DNA of 64,000 bases from contig JAEEWG010000005.1 of NCBI GenBank assembly GCA_016287245.1, positions 86,417 to 150,416 of the forward strand, in the 5' to 3' direction. The stretch comes from Clostridia bacterium (GTDB lineage Bacteria > Bacillota > Clostridia > Saccharofermentanales > Saccharofermentanaceae). The translations under genes were made by a program, and so were the position numbers. Below are positions 28,307 through 37,039 of this stretch, piece by piece. The notes beneath the pieces are model-generated. The model had not been told where the DNA came from. It saw only the letters and a program-made list of their open reading frames with translations, and did no database searches. Positions within the stretch are counted from its first letter, which is position 1, and every line of letters starts with the position of its first letter.

Positions 28307-30490
28307 TTACTCTTCTTCGTCCGGTTCTTCATTCATATCGAACTCGGAAGCTTTGAATACGATATGGAATTCGGATCCTTTTCCTTCTTCGCTTTCGACC
28401 CAGATCTTGCCGCCGTGCTTATCCATTACGCTCTTTACGATCGAAAGCCCGAGCCCCGAACCTGTCTTGTTGATGCCGGAGTTCTCGGCGCGGTAGAAGC
28501 GGTCGAATACATACGGGACTTCGTTTGCCGGGATACCGACGCCGTTGTCCTTGATCAGGACCTCGACGGCATTTCCGCCGAGCATGGCGGGATCCTCGTA
28601 CCTATGACAGGTGATATCGATCTGTCCGTCGTCGTGGGTATATTTCATGGCGTTGACGATGATGTTCTCAAAGACCCGCAGAAGCTTCTTCGGATCGCCC
28701 TCGATCAGAAGGTCATCATCTTCCGGAGCATGGAAACGGATGACCTTGTCCGTACCTTCACACTCCGCGTGATACAGCTGGTAAAGATCCTGTACCATTT
28801 CCTTGATGCTGATGGGCATCATCTCGAGCGTATCGTTTTCGGATTCCATACGTGTGAGCTGTACAAGGTCCGAGATCAGCTGCTCCATCTGCACGCTTCT
28901 CGTATGCATATTGGAAAGATACTGTACTTCCTGTTCACGGGAAAGCGGTTCTTTGGCATTTAACATCAGCTCGATGTAGCCGCGGATCGCGGTGATCGGT
29001 GTACGCAGGTCATGAGAAACATTTGACATGACTTTCTTTCTCGCTTCTTCGTTCTCGAGGAGACGCTCATGGTTCTTCAGAAGATCCTGGTTGACGCGGG
29101 AGATGTACTTGGTCTTTTCTTCGACGGCACTGGCGAGGTTTCTGTTATTATCCTGAAGCTTGTCATAGGTCTGTACGTAATCCATGACGAAGTAAAGTGT
29201 GAATCCTACCGCCAGGAACAGAAGAAGGAATGCATGAAGCGTGATATATACGAAATACTGCATTCGAAGGAATGTGGCGATGTGCATTGCGAACAACAGG
29301 ATGACGGCACTTGTATAAAGGAGTTTGCCGTGATCGAAGATACGCGTCATGTAGAAGACACGGAAAATGCAGTAGAGGTTCGTGATAAGGACCAGGACCA
29401 TGTTCGCGACCACGGAGGAACGTAAATACAGAACGCTCGGGAAGCACCAGAAGGTGACCAGATAGAAGGCCGTCAGCATGGAAATGAAGGAGAGCTCGAA
29501 GAAACGGAGCGTGTCGAAAAACTTGCTCGTGCCCTTCGGATAAAGCGAGAAGAAGAACAGGAATGTCCAGAAATTCGCCATGATGAGAAGGGAGATCTTG
29601 ATGAGCATATTCCAGTTTCCCGGCATGATGGTGACCATAGGGGAGAAGATCTCATAGAGAAGCTCGGACAGGAACATCAGCATGAAAAAGTAGAACTTGG
29701 ACTTGCTGACGAAGGTTCTGGAGATGTACTGTCCGCCTATCGCAAAGAATACCCAGAAAGCACAGATAACGGTCAGGTACATGCGGACCGAATACTCGAT
29801 GGTACCGATGGTCGTTGGCGAAGCGATGCAGGGACTGCAGAGGATGCCTCCGTACGGAGACGAGAAATTGGCGCAGTCGATCACGATCTCGATCTTTCCT
29901 TCGGAAGGCTCCAGCTGGATGTCGGTACATACCTGCGCCGGCTCATATAGGGCTTTCGAACTGGAAACGATACCGTAGTGGCGGACAGCCTTTCCATTGA
30001 CCCAGATCGTCGCGGACTGCGCGATCTCGGGAATGTTTAACGTGACAAAGTCGACGGCCTGGTTCAATACCAGCTCGATCCTGTAGGTGCCTACTCCGAA
30101 AGCTTCCATCTGCGGCACTTCCTGCCCGAAAGAATAGAGTTCTGTCGCATCGCCCAAGTCCGTCCATCCGGAGGAAGAGATCTTCACGCCTTTATAGTAG
30201 GGATACTGCTCCTTGGCATTCTCTTCGCGGCTGTTGTGGATCATCTCAGGGGAAAGGAGCTGTCCGGGATAGAATTCCCAGCCCTTTTCCAAAGTGACCG
30301 GCATGCCTTTTGTCTCATTCCATGTGGTGAGGTTTACCGCACCGTAAATGGTATAGGAAAAATCGCTGCCCCGTCTCTGATTGATCAAAAGAAAAGCCAG
30401 AGACGAAACAACGATTGCTGCGATCAGTATGATTACGGACACGCCTAATGGGAAAAGGCGCTTTTCTGAACTAGAAGATTCCGGCGACAT
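28307..30490 (-). CDS. sensor histidine kinase, 7TMR-DISM-type sensor
   Basis: 727 residues. One membrane helix (~15-35) leads to an extracytoplasmic jelly-roll-like domain of ~195 residues (GVGTYRIELVLNQAVDFVTLNIP, TIWVNGKAV). About seven membrane helices follow (~235-430), then a coiled coil and the kinase core. The order (DISMED2-like domain, seven helices, kinase) is that of 7TMR-DISM receptors, which are thought to sense carbohydrates or surface signals. Kinase motifs: H box VSHDLRTP with His ~493, N box NAMKY (~613), DNGVGIP, and GSGLGLSIVKS. All key residues are present. The response regulator gene lies 27 bp upstream on the same strand, so they form a pair. The secreted repeat protein just downstream might be a target. 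Confidence 0.93.
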   Translation of the reverse strand: MSPESSSSEKRLFPLGVSVIILIAAIVVSSLAFLLINQRRGSDFSYTIYGAVNLTTWNETKGMPVTLEKGWEFYPGQLLSPEMIHNSREENAKEQYPYYKGVKISSSGWTDLGDATELYSFGQEVPQMEAFGVGTYRIELVLNQAVDFVTLNIPEIAQSATIWVNGKAVRHYGIVSSSKALYEPAQVCTDIQLEPSEGKIEIVIDCANFSSPYGGILCSPCIASPTTIGTIEYSVRMYLTVICAFWVFFAIGGQYISRTFVSKSKFYFFMLMFLSELLYEIFSPMVTIMPGNWNMLIKISLLIMANFWTFLFFFSLYPKGTSKFFDTLRFFELSFISMLTAFYLVTFWCFPSVLYLRSSVVANMVLVLITNLYCIFRVFYMTRIFDHGKLLYTSAVILLFAMHIATFLRMQYFVYITLHAFLLLFLAVGFTLYFVMDYVQTYDKLQDNNRNLASAVEEKTKYISRVNQDLLKNHERLLENEEARKKVMSNVSHDLRTPITAIRGYIELMLNAKEPLSREQEVQYLSNMHTRSVQMEQLISDLVQLTRMESENDTLEMMPISIKEMVQDLYQLYHAECEGTDKVIRFHAPEDDDLLIEGDPKKLLRVFENIIVNAMKYTHDDGQIDITCHRYEDPAMLGGNAVEVLIKDNGVGIPANEVPYVFDRFYRAENSGINKTGSGLGLSIVKSVMDKHGGKIWVESEEGKGSEFHIVFKASEFDMNEEPDEEE

Positions 30491-30517
30491 AATGATCCAA
30501 CGCTTCCGAAAAAAGGA

Positions 30518-31225
30518 TTACTCGGCGCGCATGGTATTGCGGATCGGCGGGTAGGTGAAAGAATATCCGGAACCCCACTCGGTCTTAACGAACTGAACGG
30601 TCGGATCTGCTTTCTCCATCTTCTTACGCAGATAGCTGATGTTTACCATAACGAGATGGTTGTCGCAAAGACCGTCATCACCCCATACATGGGAGTAGAT
30701 GCGTGCGAACGGAACGATCACGTTCGGTGTCTCCGCCAGCAGACGGAGGATATCGAATTCGCGGTTTGTCAGATGAACCGGTACATCATTAAGGGTAACT
30801 TCACGGGTCTTGACGTTCATGGTCAGCGGCGGGAACTCCATAAGGAAGCCGTCACGGGTCATGTTGCGGCGGATATGCGCGGAGATACGTGCAGAGAGCT
30901 CCGGAAGGTTATACGGCTTGGTCATGTAGTCATCACCGCCGGCCTTAAATCCGGTGATCTTGTCTTCCAGCTGATCCTTTGCCGACAGGAAAATGATCGG
31001 GGCGTTGGAATAGACATGGATCTTCGACGGAAGATCATATGCATTTCCATCCGGAAGCATGATGTCCAGTACGATACAGTCATAGGAGTTTGTTTCTACC
31101 TTCTGAAGTGTCTGGGCGATATTCGTTGCAACACTTACGTCGTAGCCCTCGTTCGTCAGAAATGATCGGTTGATCTCGAGAATGTCAGTATCATCATCAA
31201 CCAGCAGAATACGATGTTTGGCCAT
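30518..31225 (-). CDS. OmpR-family response regulator
   Basis: Partner of the adjacent histidine kinase. 235 residues from MAKHRILLVDDD (ATG 31225; an ATG four codons earlier is too close to AAAGGA). The receiver carries the acidic pair DD at 10-11, phosphoacceptor D54 in IVLDIMLPDG, Ser/Ala at SAKD and switch K103 in TKPYN. A winged-helix output domain follows (LTNREFDILRLLAE, HLVMVNISYLRKKME, WGSGYSF). All active-site residues are intact. The DNA targets are unknown. Confidence 0.95.
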   Translation of the reverse strand: MAKHRILLVDDDTDILEINRSFLTNEGYDVSVATNIAQTLQKVETNSYDCIVLDIMLPDGNAYDLPSKIHVYSNAPIIFLSAKDQLEDKITGFKAGGDDYMTKPYNLPELSARISAHIRRNMTRDGFLMEFPPLTMNVKTREVTLNDVPVHLTNREFDILRLLAETPNVIVPFARIYSHVWGDDGLCDNHLVMVNISYLRKKMEKADPTVQFVKTEWGSGYSFTYPPIRNTMRAE

Positions 31226-31397
31226 TTTTTGCACCATCCTTTACAAATGTCAATGTCCCGGTCTTCGGGACCCCCAAAATTTACAACTACAAAAAAACTT
31301 GTGTCTTTGACATTATACAATTATCAAATGCAAAATTAAAGTGGAAAAGCGAAGAAAAGATGTAGTTTTTGTAAACGGATAGCAAAATGCTCTTTTG

Positions 31398-31428
31398 TGT
31401 GATATGATGAAAAGCGAACAAACGTTTA
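31398..31428 (+). promoter_or_regulatory. extended -10 promoter with LexA-like operator for dinB
   Basis: TGTGATATGAT (31398-31408) is an extended -10 (TGATATGAT). Directly behind it, CGAACAAACGTTTA (31415-31428) matches the Gram-positive LexA/DinR box CGAACNNNNGTTCG in 12 of 14 positions. Its place at the predicted start of transcription fits repression. Confidence 0.6.
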
Positions 31429-31439
31429 TGAAAGGGGAA

Positions 31440-32687
31440 ATGGTACCGGTGGAGCGCAATATCCTGCATGTGGATCAGAACTGTTTCTTCGCTTCCGTCG
31501 AGATGAGAAGTCATCCCGAGTGGCGGAATATTCCTATGGCAGTCGGCGGAGACAGTAAAGAGCGGCACGGGATCATCCTGGCCAAGAATCCTCTGGCCCA
31601 GAAAGCCGGTGTCAAGACGGCCGAGGCGATCTGGCAGGCGAAGCAGAAATGCCCCGGACTTCTGGTCGTGCCTGCGCACTTCGATCAGTACGTGTACTTT
31701 TCCGACAGAACGAGGGAACTTTTCCTGCAGTATACCGATAAAGTCGAGCCCTTCGGCCTTGATGAGTGCTGGCTCGATATCACGGGATCGACACTGGGGA
31801 CGCCGAGGCAGATCGCTGACGAGATCAGGAAACGCGTAAAGGAAGAGCTCGGACTGAGCTGTTCTGTGGGTGTCAGCTTCAATAAATCCTTCGCCAAACT
31901 CGGGTCGGACTATAAGAAGCCGGACGCGACGACGGAGATCACGAAGGAGAATTTCCGGCAGATCGTCTGGCCGCTTCCGGTCAGTGATCTGCTTTACGTG
32001 GGACGGGCGACGAATGCGGCTTTTTCGAAGATGAATGTACGTACGATCGGAGATCTCGCGGCCCTTTCTCCGGATTTCGTTATTTCTGTTTTAGGGAAAA
32101 ACGGGCATGCACTCTGGAGGAGTGCCAACGGCCTTGAAGACGATCCGGTCTCACCGGCGTCGTATACACGGCCGTTAAAATCGATAGGGAACAGCACGAC
32201 GACCCCGAGAGATATGTGTAACCGCCAGGATGTCTGGAAAGTGATCTGTACGCTTTCCGCCCAGGTCGCGGGAAGACTGCGGAAGCATCACTTCTATGCA
32301 GGTACGGTGACGATCTGGGTTCGAGATACGGACCTTCAGTCCTATGAGAAACAAAGAAGCCTGCCGAGAGAGACCAACGATGAAAAAGAGATCGCGAAAC
32401 TGGCGATGGAGCTTTTCGATGAGAGCTATGACTGGCATGCTCCGCTACGAAGCTTCGGAGTCAGGACGACTCATCTGACTGATGAAGAGGATTATCACCA
32501 GATGACGATCTTCGAAAATGTCGAGAAGATCCAAAAAGACGATAAAGTGAATCAGACGATTGACGGACTTCGCGCCAGATACGGGTATAATATCGTTATG
32601 CGGGGTACGCAGATGGAGGGTAAGGACGACCTATGCCCCGGCGACCGGGAAGACCATCCGCACGGCGGGTTTAAGGAGGATCTGTGA
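31440..32687 (+). CDS. dinB: DNA polymerase IV, Y family
   Basis: Error-prone translesion polymerase. About 415 residues. The palm motifs are intact: HVDQNCFFASVE with the first metal Asp, and FGLDECWLDIT with the Asp-Glu pair. Thumb and little-finger domains follow up to residue ~375, then a short polar tail. The start is not certain. ATG 31440 follows GAAAGGGG, whereas ATG 31428 and earlier codons lie inside the LexA-like box at 31415-31428 and would be upstream of or at the transcription start. GTG 31449 is also possible. A clamp-binding motif is not obvious (QMTIFE near 366 may be a weak one). It overlaps the next gene by four bases. Confidence 0.93.
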   Translation: MVPVERNILHVDQNCFFASVEMRSHPEWRNIPMAVGGDSKERHGIILAKNPLAQKAGVKTAEAIWQAKQKCPGLLVVPAHFDQYVYFSDRTRELFLQYTDKVEPFGLDECWLDITGSTLGTPRQIADEIRKRVKEELGLSCSVGVSFNKSFAKLGSDYKKPDATTEITKENFRQIVWPLPVSDLLYVGRATNAAFSKMNVRTIGDLAALSPDFVISVLGKNGHALWRSANGLEDDPVSPASYTRPLKSIGNSTTTPRDMCNRQDVWKVICTLSAQVAGRLRKHHFYAGTVTIWVRDTDLQSYEKQRSLPRETNDEKEIAKLAMELFDESYDWHAPLRSFGVRTTHLTDEEDYHQMTIFENVEKIQKDDKVNQTIDGLRARYGYNIVMRGTQMEGKDDLCPGDREDHPHGGFKEDL

Positions 32688-33598
32688 GATATTTGAGCGC
32701 AAATGAATACTACCGGTCCCTTTTCGGGGAGAAAGTGTACCGCATTGCGCTTGATGCCGGTTGTACCTGCCCCAATAGAGACGGAACGGTCGGGACCGGA
32801 GGATGCATATTCTGCAGCGGTTCAGGGTCCGGAGAATTTGCCGCCGACAGATCTCTTTCGATAACTGATCAGATCAGGGAGGCAAAGAAGAAAGTCGCTT
32901 CCAAGGTCGGATCCGGCAAGTATATCGCCTATTTTCAGAACTTTACGAATACCTACGGAGACGAAGGCTCGCTTTTGCAAAAGTATGAGGAGGCGATCCA
33001 GGATCCGGAGGTGGTCGGATTGTCTATTGCCACCCGTCCGGATGCGATCAGTGAGAGGATGTATGAGATCCTTACGGATCTTTCGCAGAAGACGCATCTT
33101 TGGATCGAACTGGGTCTTCAGACGATCCATGAAGAGACCGCGGAATGGATGAGAAGAGGATATGCTCTTCCTGTTTTTGATGCAGCCGTGATGCGCCTTT
33201 CGAAGATCGGTGGGAACCTCGAGGTGATCGTGCATGTGATCTTCGATCTTCCGGGAGAAACCGAAGAGATGATGCTTTCGACGATCGACCATATCTGTGC
33301 GCTTCCTGTTCACGGGATCAAGATCGCCAACCTCAATATTCTGAAGGGGACGGATCTGGGGAAAGAGTTTGAGGAGAAACCGTTCCCGCTTCTTCAGATG
33401 GAACAGTACATCGAGCTCCTCGGAAAGGCGATCGAGCATCTTCGCCCGGATATCGTCGTTTACAGGATGAGCGGTGATGGTGCAAAGAAAGCACTCATCG
33501 CGCCCATGTGGGTGAGTAATAAACGTCTCGTGCGCAACAGCATCGATCAGTATTTCCGCTTACATGACATCGTTCAGGGGCGTGCTTTTCAAGAATAG
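32684..33598 (+). CDS. radical SAM protein, YtqA-type (TIGR01212-like)
   Basis: 304 residues with the family's long Cys motif CTCPNRDG...GGCIFC (Cys residues near 27, 29, 42 and 45 from the start), which replaces the classical CxxxCxxC. Further landmarks are YFQNFTNTY, SIATRPDAI, LWIELGLQTIHEET, FDLPGETEEMM and IANLNILKGT. The family resembles the Elp3 core and is conserved in Firmicutes; its substrate was long unknown and is suspected to be tRNA. GTG 32684 overlaps the dinB stop, so translation is coupled. The gene ends three bases before the convergent ABC permease gene. Confidence 0.9.
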   Translation: MRYLSANEYYRSLFGEKVYRIALDAGCTCPNRDGTVGTGGCIFCSGSGSGEFAADRSLSITDQIREAKKKVASKVGSGKYIAYFQNFTNTYGDEGSLLQKYEEAIQDPEVVGLSIATRPDAISERMYEILTDLSQKTHLWIELGLQTIHEETAEWMRRGYALPVFDAAVMRLSKIGGNLEVIVHVIFDLPGETEEMMLSTIDHICALPVHGIKIANLNILKGTDLGKEFEEKPFPLLQMEQYIELLGKAIEHLRPDIVVYRMSGDGAKKALIAPMWVSNKRLVRNSIDQYFRLHDIVQGRAFQE

Positions 33599-33601
33599 AT
33601 C

Positions 33602-35173
33602 TTACTGGATATCTTTCCGGTTAAAGGCGTCGAATGCGATCAGAAGGATGATGAATACCAGGACTGCCAGATAGGTGGCAGAGAAAGACAGAGGCAGAGT
33701 ATTTCCCTGCGCTATACCAAAGAAACCGGCATTTTCAGAGTCGAGATATCCGCTGAACGAGAAATACGGGAAGATCTTGGATACCAGATCCATATTCGAG
33801 AACGGAAGGAAATCGATCCATCTGTGATGACCGAATACCATCTCAAAATAGGACGTAAAGCTGGAAGTCAGGACGAGTCCCGTAGAAACACCTACGGCAA
33901 TACCTGTGTTCTTGGTAAGACATGAGATCATGAACGCGAGAAGCAGGTATACGAAAAGCGAGATGTTATCCACCAGGAAATAAAGGAGCGAGAACAGGAA
34001 GTGCGGGATCGTCTTGATCGCTCCGTCACGGACGAAATAGTAAGGCGGAAGGGAAGACGCTCCAAAACTCATCATCGTAGATAGCGTGGTGAGCGCAGTA
34101 ATAAGAAGACTTCCGAGGATAAGCCACGTGAAAAGCGAAAGCAGCTTTGCCGTAAATATCTTCCAGCGCTTGACCGGGGCGATGATCAGTGACTTGATCG
34201 ATCCGGTCGCCATTTCCTGGGAGATGCTCGAGCCGGCGATGATAATGAGCAGGATCACCAGAAGGAAACGGCCTGCTTTCTGCGCGAACTGCTTTGACTG
34301 AGCCGCGGCCTGGTCTCTGCTGCTGATCAGACAGGTATTGTCGATCTGGTAGTTGAGGATCATCAGAGAGTTTTCGATCTGCGTCCTTCTATTTGCAGTC
34401 AGAGGGATATAAACGCCTTCGACATATTCGGCTCCGATCTCAAGATAATGCTGATATTCTCTGGCATCATAGATCGCATCAATGATCTGTTCGGCCTCTA
34501 GGATAGAAAGCTCGCCCTTCGGGTCGAGAGATGCGATCTTGCGGATAATAGAAGGGTCCATGTACGTGTCTTCCTTCTTAGTATCCAGATAAGAGACGAA
34601 AGAACTGAAGTCATGCTCGAAAAAAGCTTTTTTCGCCAGGTCGAGATTCTCTGTAGCCTCAACATATGACATATACCATGCGTTGTCTCTCGCGGAGAAA
34701 AAAGACCTGTTCAAATAACACAATTCCAGATATGCGTTTTGATACTCGACAAAAGCATACTTGGCAAGGAAGGTATCGTTGATCGGGTAGCGGTCAAAAT
34801 TGTAGTTGGCCAGGATCGCGTTATAGCAGGCCAGATGGGCATAATTATTGATCGATCCGTCTTCTTCATAGAGATTGAGTTTCGTGGCGAAGATCTCTTC
34901 GACCTTATCTCCGACCGTAAAACGGAGCGTCTGATGTTCGACGTAAATGTCGGGATCACCGATGGCGTTCTTTACAGAATCCCTCTCTTTTGTGATCCTC
35001 GTCTTGTCGATCGGTTCGTACATATCGTATGAGGCACTTTCCAGAAACAGGTTCTTCACGAGTGCCGGAATCGCGATGGAGGAGATTACGATCAGGCTGA
35101 TCAGGATCCAGGCAGATATTTTCCTGGAGAGTTTGATCATTTCGTTTGTATAAAGGGCGGCGATCTTACTCAA
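33602..35173 (-). CDS. ABC-2-type transporter permease
   Basis: 523 residues from TTG 35173, which lies 7-8 bases behind GGAGGAGG and overlaps the ATPase stop by 8 bp. One membrane helix near residues 15-35, a large extracytoplasmic domain of about 260 residues (no known motif), then five or six C-terminal helices including the MATGSIKSLIIAPVKRWKIFTAKL stretch typical of ABC-2 permeases of the NatB/bacitracin-export type. It forms an exporter with the ATPase encoded upstream. The substrate is unknown (antibiotic, lipid or peptide are all possible). Confidence 0.87.
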   Translation of the reverse strand: MSKIAALYTNEMIKLSRKISAWILISLIVISSIAIPALVKNLFLESASYDMYEPIDKTRITKERDSVKNAIGDPDIYVEHQTLRFTVGDKVEEIFATKLNLYEEDGSINNYAHLACYNAILANYNFDRYPINDTFLAKYAFVEYQNAYLELCYLNRSFFSARDNAWYMSYVEATENLDLAKKAFFEHDFSSFVSYLDTKKEDTYMDPSIIRKIASLDPKGELSILEAEQIIDAIYDAREYQHYLEIGAEYVEGVYIPLTANRRTQIENSLMILNYQIDNTCLISSRDQAAAQSKQFAQKAGRFLLVILLIIIAGSSISQEMATGSIKSLIIAPVKRWKIFTAKLLSLFTWLILGSLLITALTTLSTMMSFGASSLPPYYFVRDGAIKTIPHFLFSLLYFLVDNISLFVYLLLAFMISCLTKNTGIAVGVSTGLVLTSSFTSYFEMVFGHHRWIDFLPFSNMDLVSKIFPYFSFSGYLDSENAGFFGIAQGNTLPLSFSATYLAVLVFIILLIAFDAFNRKDIQ

Positions 35174-36107
35174 TGCGGATACCTCCTCCCGTGATCTCCA
35201 GGAAGGCTTCTTCCAGAGAGGATTCAACTTTCTGGACACCAAGGATATCCGATCCGGAGGAAACAAGAGTACGGACACATTCGTTGATCTGGTCTTCCTC
35301 GATCTCGATATCGAGAGTATCGTCATTTACATTGGAGATCCGGTTATCGTATTTCTCGGAAAGGATCTCTTTGGCTTTGGCAGGATTTGATGTTTTGATC
35401 CGGTAGATGGAAGAACTCTGAGCCTTATGCATCAGTTCATCTATCGTACAGATCTGAAGAAGTTTGCCGTGATTGATAATGCCGATACGGTCACACATCA
35501 GCTGCATTTCGGAAAGAAGATGGCTGGAGACCATAACGGCAATACCTTCTTCATGGGCCAGCTGCTTTAAGATGTCGCGGAGCTGGTGGATGCCGGCAGG
35601 GTCGAGTCCATTAGTAGGTTCGTCCAGGATCAGTACCTTCGGATGGTGAAGGAGCGCCTGTGCCAGACCGATCCTCTGCTTCATGCCGAGAGAATACTTT
35701 TTAATGGCATCATTGGCACGTTCCGTAAGACCAACGAGCTCAATGACTTCGTCGATCCTCTCTTTGGTGACGCCTTTATGAAGTCTGGCGTACATCTGAA
35801 GATTAAGTCTTGCGGAAAGAGATTCATACATTTCCGGGTTTTCCACGATGCCTCCAATGGAGGACATGGCCGATTCGTAGTGCGTCTGCCGGTTATATCC
35901 GTTGATGATGATCGTACCTTCGTCCGGCCGGACAAAACCCATGACCATTTTTATGATCGTTGTTTTACCCGCACCGTTCGGACCGAGAAAACCAAATACC
36001 TCGCAGGGAAACAGATCAAAAGAGACCTTATCTACGGCAGTTTTCTTGCCGAAGGTCTTGGTAACATTTTGTATCTGCAGTGCCGGTGCTTTTTCTTCAG
36101 AAGGCAT
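35166..36107 (-). CDS. ABC transporter ATP-binding protein
   Basis: 313 residues from ATG 36107 (AAAGGAG 8 bases upstream; an earlier ATG lies in the stop of the previous gene). Walker A GPNGAGKTT, Q-loop replaced by the GGIVENPEMY form usual in this exporter family, signature YSLGMKQRIGLAQALL, Walker B LILDEPTNGLD and switch His in SSHLLSEM. A C-terminal extension of ~90 residues is also usual. Partner of the permease with which it overlaps. The resemblance to bacitracin or lantibiotic exporters (BcrA type) suggests self-defence or envelope-stress export, but no sensor pair lies adjacent. Confidence 0.93.
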   Translation of the reverse strand: MPSEEKAPALQIQNVTKTFGKKTAVDKVSFDLFPCEVFGFLGPNGAGKTTIIKMVMGFVRPDEGTIIINGYNRQTHYESAMSSIGGIVENPEMYESLSARLNLQMYARLHKGVTKERIDEVIELVGLTERANDAIKKYSLGMKQRIGLAQALLHHPKVLILDEPTNGLDPAGIHQLRDILKQLAHEEGIAVMVSSHLLSEMQLMCDRIGIINHGKLLQICTIDELMHKAQSSSIYRIKTSNPAKAKEILSEKYDNRISNVNDDTLDIEIEEDQINECVRTLVSSGSDILGVQKVESSLEEAFLEITGGGIRIE

Positions 36108-36133
36108 ATCTTCACTCCTTTTCGGGGTTGTCA

Positions 36134-36709
36134 TCAATAATAACTCAATTCATCCAGATCCGAATTATCGACCAGCAGTTTCCACTCACCATCCTGCTTT
36201 AAGAAGGAGAGTGTATCGGAAGAAGTATAGCTGAAAGTCGACTGTCTTCCTGACATATCAACATATTCGAAAGTGTTTTCGACAGTCACGAAGATACTCG
36301 CCGAATCGTGATATACCTCTTCGATCTTGATAGAAGTAGGGACTCTGGTACAGGTGATCGGAAGTCGTTCGGCACGATAAAACGCAATATAGAACTGGCA
36401 TGCTAAAGAGACCTGCTCATTTCTTACCGCCTCGTTGTCGCAGAAATACTGATTCAGCGGCTCGGCCTGAGTCAAAAGAAGCGCGGGAAGATCCTGAAGT
36501 AATGACGCTTCATCGCTCCAGAAATCCAGATCTTCCGGACACTGGTAAAGAATATAGGAATCCCGGATATACTTCTCGCTGATCTGCGTAAGAGTCTTCT
36601 TATCTTTACTCGTTTTTTCTGCGTCGATTATAAGGTAAACAAACACAGCCAATAACACGATCACAAGAAGTATTGCGCCGCGGTTGACCTGCCTGAGCCA
36701 TTTTTTCAT
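36134..36709 (-). CDS. signal-anchored extracytoplasmic protein, unknown (ABC operon)
   Basis: 191 residues with an N-terminal helix (~11-29) and a soluble domain. The second half has a regular beta pattern (ASIFVTVENTFEYVDMS, TLSFLKQDGEWKLLVDNSD) similar to NTF2- or SnoaL-like accessory domains that end in W-K/R-hydrophobic. First gene of the operon with the ABC ATPase (26 bp gap) and permease. It may help or regulate the exporter. An extended -10 (TTGTGATAAAAT) lies about 30 bp upstream of the start codon. Confidence 0.7.
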   Translation of the reverse strand: MKKWLRQVNRGAILLVIVLLAVFVYLIIDAEKTSKDKKTLTQISEKYIRDSYILYQCPEDLDFWSDEASLLQDLPALLLTQAEPLNQYFCDNEAVRNEQVSLACQFYIAFYRAERLPITCTRVPTSIKIEEVYHDSASIFVTVENTFEYVDMSGRQSTFSYTSSDTLSFLKQDGEWKLLVDNSDLDELSYY

Positions 36710-36738
36710 CTATGCGCCTCCGATGAATTGTTAGGTAT

Positions 36739-36750
36739 ATTTTATCACAA
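36739..36750 (-). promoter_or_regulatory. extended -10 element for the ABC operon
   Basis: Minus strand reads TTGTGATAAAAT, 30 bases before ATG 36709. The identical 12-mer stands before the hpt operon (39609-39620). Confidence 0.5.
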
Positions 36751-36779
36751 GGAATCCCGATCGCTGTGACATTCTTGTC

Positions 36780-37005
36780 ATGGAAAAAATATGACAAAAG
36801 TGTAAACATTTCAAGGGCTTAAGATGGTTTTTTCATGGGGGAAGATGTTCCCTTTTTTCTTTCCGAAGTGAAATGATAAAACAGCAAACCCCCATATGAC
36901 AGGGGTTTTCGTAACCGGCGTGTAACACGCTGTAATCTAAACGTAACGTTTTGTGCAAAGTGTATAAATCGTCTGAGGATTTCGTCCGTTTCGTGGTGTG
37001 AAATG
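36780..37005. other. non-coding stretch with two hairpins upstream of the large RNA
   Basis: No credible ORF. GGGAA-GATG-TTCCC followed by six T (36838-36858) looks like a terminator on the plus strand without any gene before it. AAACCCC (36886-36892) pairs with GGGGTTT (36902-36908). This could hold a very short transcript or act as insulation for the ncRNA promoter downstream. Confidence 0.4.
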
Positions 37006-37033
37006 TTGACAACTTTATAATCCATGTTATACT
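37006..37033 (+). promoter_or_regulatory. strong promoter of the large ncRNA
   Basis: TTGACA (37006-37011), 16-base spacer, TATACT (37028-37033). Transcription should start near 37040, exactly where the 5' pairing arm of the RNA begins. Confidence 0.8.
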
Positions 37034-37039
37034 GAAACT

